Shown: positions 62,772-64,000 of the stretch, piece by piece
Layout: each line of letters starts with the position of its first letter
Numbering within the stretch: position 1 is the first letter of the stretch
Source: Bdellovibrionales bacterium
GTDB taxonomy: Bacteria; Bdellovibrionota; UBA1018; CAIMNF01
Direction: 5' to 3'
Length of the DNA stretch: 64,000 bases
NCBI GenBank assembly: GCA_947502835.1
Contig: CANNBJ010000003.1
Coordinates: 1-64,000, forward strand
Program-made: the position numbers and the translations under genes
Notes under the pieces: generated by a model
Databases searched by the model: none
What the model saw: the letters and a program-made list of their open reading frames with translations, nothing else
Told to the model about the DNA's origin: nothing

Positions 62772-63740
62772 ATGTCGGTGAAGTCACTGCAAAATCGTCA
62801 CGACCAAGAGCGCCCCTTGTCTCCAAGTGAGGCGAGCAGGATCGCTCCGCTCAAAAAGCCCGAGTGGCTCAAGATCCGGCCACCTGGCGGTGAAAACTAC
62901 CTGCAAATCAAGCAACTGCTTCGCGAGCGGAACCTTCATACCGTGTGTGAAGAGGCGCATTGTCCGAATGTTTCGGAGTGCTGGTCCGGGGGAACCGCAA
63001 CCTTCATGCTCGGCAGCGAAGTGTGCACGCGAGCATGCCGGTTTTGCGCGATTCAAACGGCACGACGGCCACCCCCTCTTGATCCGGATGAGCCTTTCAA
63101 GGTTGCCGAGGCGGTGTCAAAGCTGGGCTTGAAATATGTCGTCCTGACTTCGGTGGATCGTGATGATCTGCCGGATGGAAGTGCTGCCCATTTCGCTGCT
63201 ACGATCCGCGAACTGAAACGTCTTGATCCCGGTCTCCTGGTGGAGGCTCTTGTTCCCGATTTCCGCGGCGATTTGAAGTGTGTGGAAACGATCGTGGATT
63301 CCGGGTTGGATGTGTACGCGCACAATATTGAAACCGTCTATCGCCTCCAATACCGGGTTCGCGACCCGAGGGCAGGGTACCAGCAGAGCCTGAATACCCT
63401 TGAGCATGCCAAGACCTATGCGGCAGCCAGGAACCAGAGTTTGCATACCAAGAGTTCCATCATGTTGGGTCTCGGGGAGACCGAGGCCGAGTTGGTGACC
63501 GCGTTTGGCGATTTGAGAAGGCACGGGATTGATGTGCTCACTCTCGGGCAGTACCTGCGGCCCTCGCTCAAGCACTTGCCTGTCGAAAAGTATTACACCC
63601 CCGGGGAATTCGAATCCCTCGAGCTCACGGCAAAGGGAGCAGGGTTCCTGTACGTGGCATCGGGTCCGATGGTCCGTTCAAGTTACAAGGCTGCCGAACT
63701 GTTTTTGGAAGGTTTGATCCGGAAAAATCAAGAGAAATGA
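62772..63740 (+). CDS. lipA: Lipoyl synthase
   Basis: A radical SAM enzyme that inserts two sulfurs into octanoyl groups on E2 and GcvH lipoyl domains. The 322-residue protein has the auxiliary cluster motif [12 protein letters not shown] and the SAM-binding CTRACRFC (CxxxCxxC), then [14 protein letters not shown] and a C-terminal PMVRSSYKA. Both clusters appear complete. The next gene encodes a lipoyl-domain protein that is a likely substrate. Confidence 0.97.
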   Translation: MSVKSLQNRHDQERPLSPSEASRIAPLKKPEWLKIRPPGGENYLQIKQLLRERNLHTVCEEAHCPNVSECWSGGTATFMLGSEVCTRACRFCAIQTARRPPPLDPDEPFKVAEAVSKLGLKYVVLTSVDRDDLPDGSAAHFAATIRELKRLDPGLLVEALVPDFRGDLKCVETIVDSGLDVYAHNIETVYRLQYRVRDPRAGYQQSLNTLEHAKTYAAARNQSLHTKSSIMLGLGETEAELVTAFGDLRRHGIDVLTLGQYLRPSLKHLPVEKYYTPGEFESLELTAKGAGFLYVASGPMVRSSYKAAELFLEGLIRKNQEK

Positions 63741-63754
63741 CAAAGGAGAACAAC

Positions 63755-64000
63755 ATGGAATTCAGATTGCCCGAGCTTGGAGAAGGCGTTACCGAAGGTG
63801 AATTGATCAAGTGGAAAGTGAAGGAAGGCGATACCGTAAAGGATGATCAGCCCATCTGCGAAGTGATGACCGACAAGGCCACCATTGAGATTCCTTCTCC
63901 CTTCAGCGGAAAGATCAAGCAACTCGTTGCCAAGGAAGGTGAGATTGTCAAAGTGCACCAACTGATGGTGGTGGCGGAAGTGGCGGGTGGAGCATCGCCT
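63755..64000 (+). CDS. 2-oxoacid dehydrogenase E2 (dihydrolipoyl acyltransferase), partial at right edge
   Basis: The open frame runs to the window edge (82 codons seen). The visible part is one lipoyl domain: FRLPELGEGVTEGELIKWKV near the start and the attachment motif EVMTDKATIEIPSPF with the modified Lys. The start has a good ribosome-binding site (AAAGGAGAA). The DKA motif and LGEGVTEGE are typical of pyruvate or branched-chain E2; with propionyl-CoA genes elsewhere in the window, branched-chain oxidation is possible, but the catalytic domain is not visible. Confidence 0.92.
   Translation, partial: MEFRLPELGEGVTEGELIKWKVKEGDTVKDDQPICEVMTDKATIEIPSPFSGKIKQLVAKEGEIVKVHQLMVVAEVAGGASP

Overview
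The window looks like chromosomal DNA of a free-living, fairly GC-rich, Gram-negative bacterium. My best guess is the Bdellovibrionota/Oligoflexia or a related former-deltaproteobacterial group; this is inference, as there is no rRNA gene to check. The reasons are many Sec, Tat and lipobox-carrying secreted proteins of unknown function, a Tad (type IVb pilus) locus mixed with FHA-domain genes, a B12-type propionyl-CoA pathway, a DUF1552/cytochrome pair, and clear sigma-54 and sigma-28 (FliA) promoters. No tRNA, rRNA, CRISPR array or complete insertion sequence was seen.

Layout. 1-384: edge fragment of a transposase-like gene. 477-4307: minus-strand operon of a lipoprotein, a Tat-exported DUF1552 protein and a CxxCH protein. 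4346-5208: no gene, but a near-consensus sigma-54 promoter with upstream repeats, about 730 nt rich in GNRA-capped hairpins, and a textbook intrinsic terminator. I read this as a large structured non-coding RNA. 5265-7190: L,D-transpeptidase-like protein, a secreted DUF1566-like protein, a small ORF and a strong terminator. 7232-10895: acyl-CoA (propionyl-CoA) carboxylase operon. Its product feeds the methylmalonyl-CoA mutase at 36694. 10918-14534: four minus-strand secreted proteins; three are lipoproteins built from shuffled shared modules, and a MITE-like inverted repeat lies between two of them.

14691-19625: operon with a FliA-type promoter encoding a MotB/OmpA-like protein, a MotA/ExbB-like channel and an FHA coiled-coil membrane protein, probably an uncharacterised ion-driven envelope machine. 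19654-24987: Crp/Fnr regulator, divergent CBS protein with a palindromic operator between them, and a MacAB/DevBCA-like exporter. 24995-33808: mostly secreted proteins of unknown function, a helix-turn-helix/ABC1-kinase fusion and queF. 33816-36541: guaB-guaA, with guaB lacking the CBS module. 36694-41128: methylmalonyl-CoA mutase, cysteine-cluster protein, carbonic anhydrase, NhaR-like regulator, DUF1275 protein. 41312-46273: small secreted protein, a sigma-54-driven 25-residue membrane peptide and papain-like protease, then a minus-strand operon with two Dpp-like permeases and nagZ.

46363-62354: Tad locus. It runs tadC, DUF192, three FHA proteins, a PP2C-fold protein lacking metal ligands, two Flp-like and two TadE-like pilins, cpaB, cpaC, a CpaE-CpaF (TadZ-TadA) fusion, tadB and a YD-repeat protein. 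The right edge holds lipA and the start of a lipoyl-domain E2 gene, which makes functional sense because LipA lipoylates E2 domains.

The main themes are envelope machines joined to phospho-threonine (FHA) signalling, and alternative sigma factors driving a large RNA, a small membrane peptide and a MotAB-like operon.
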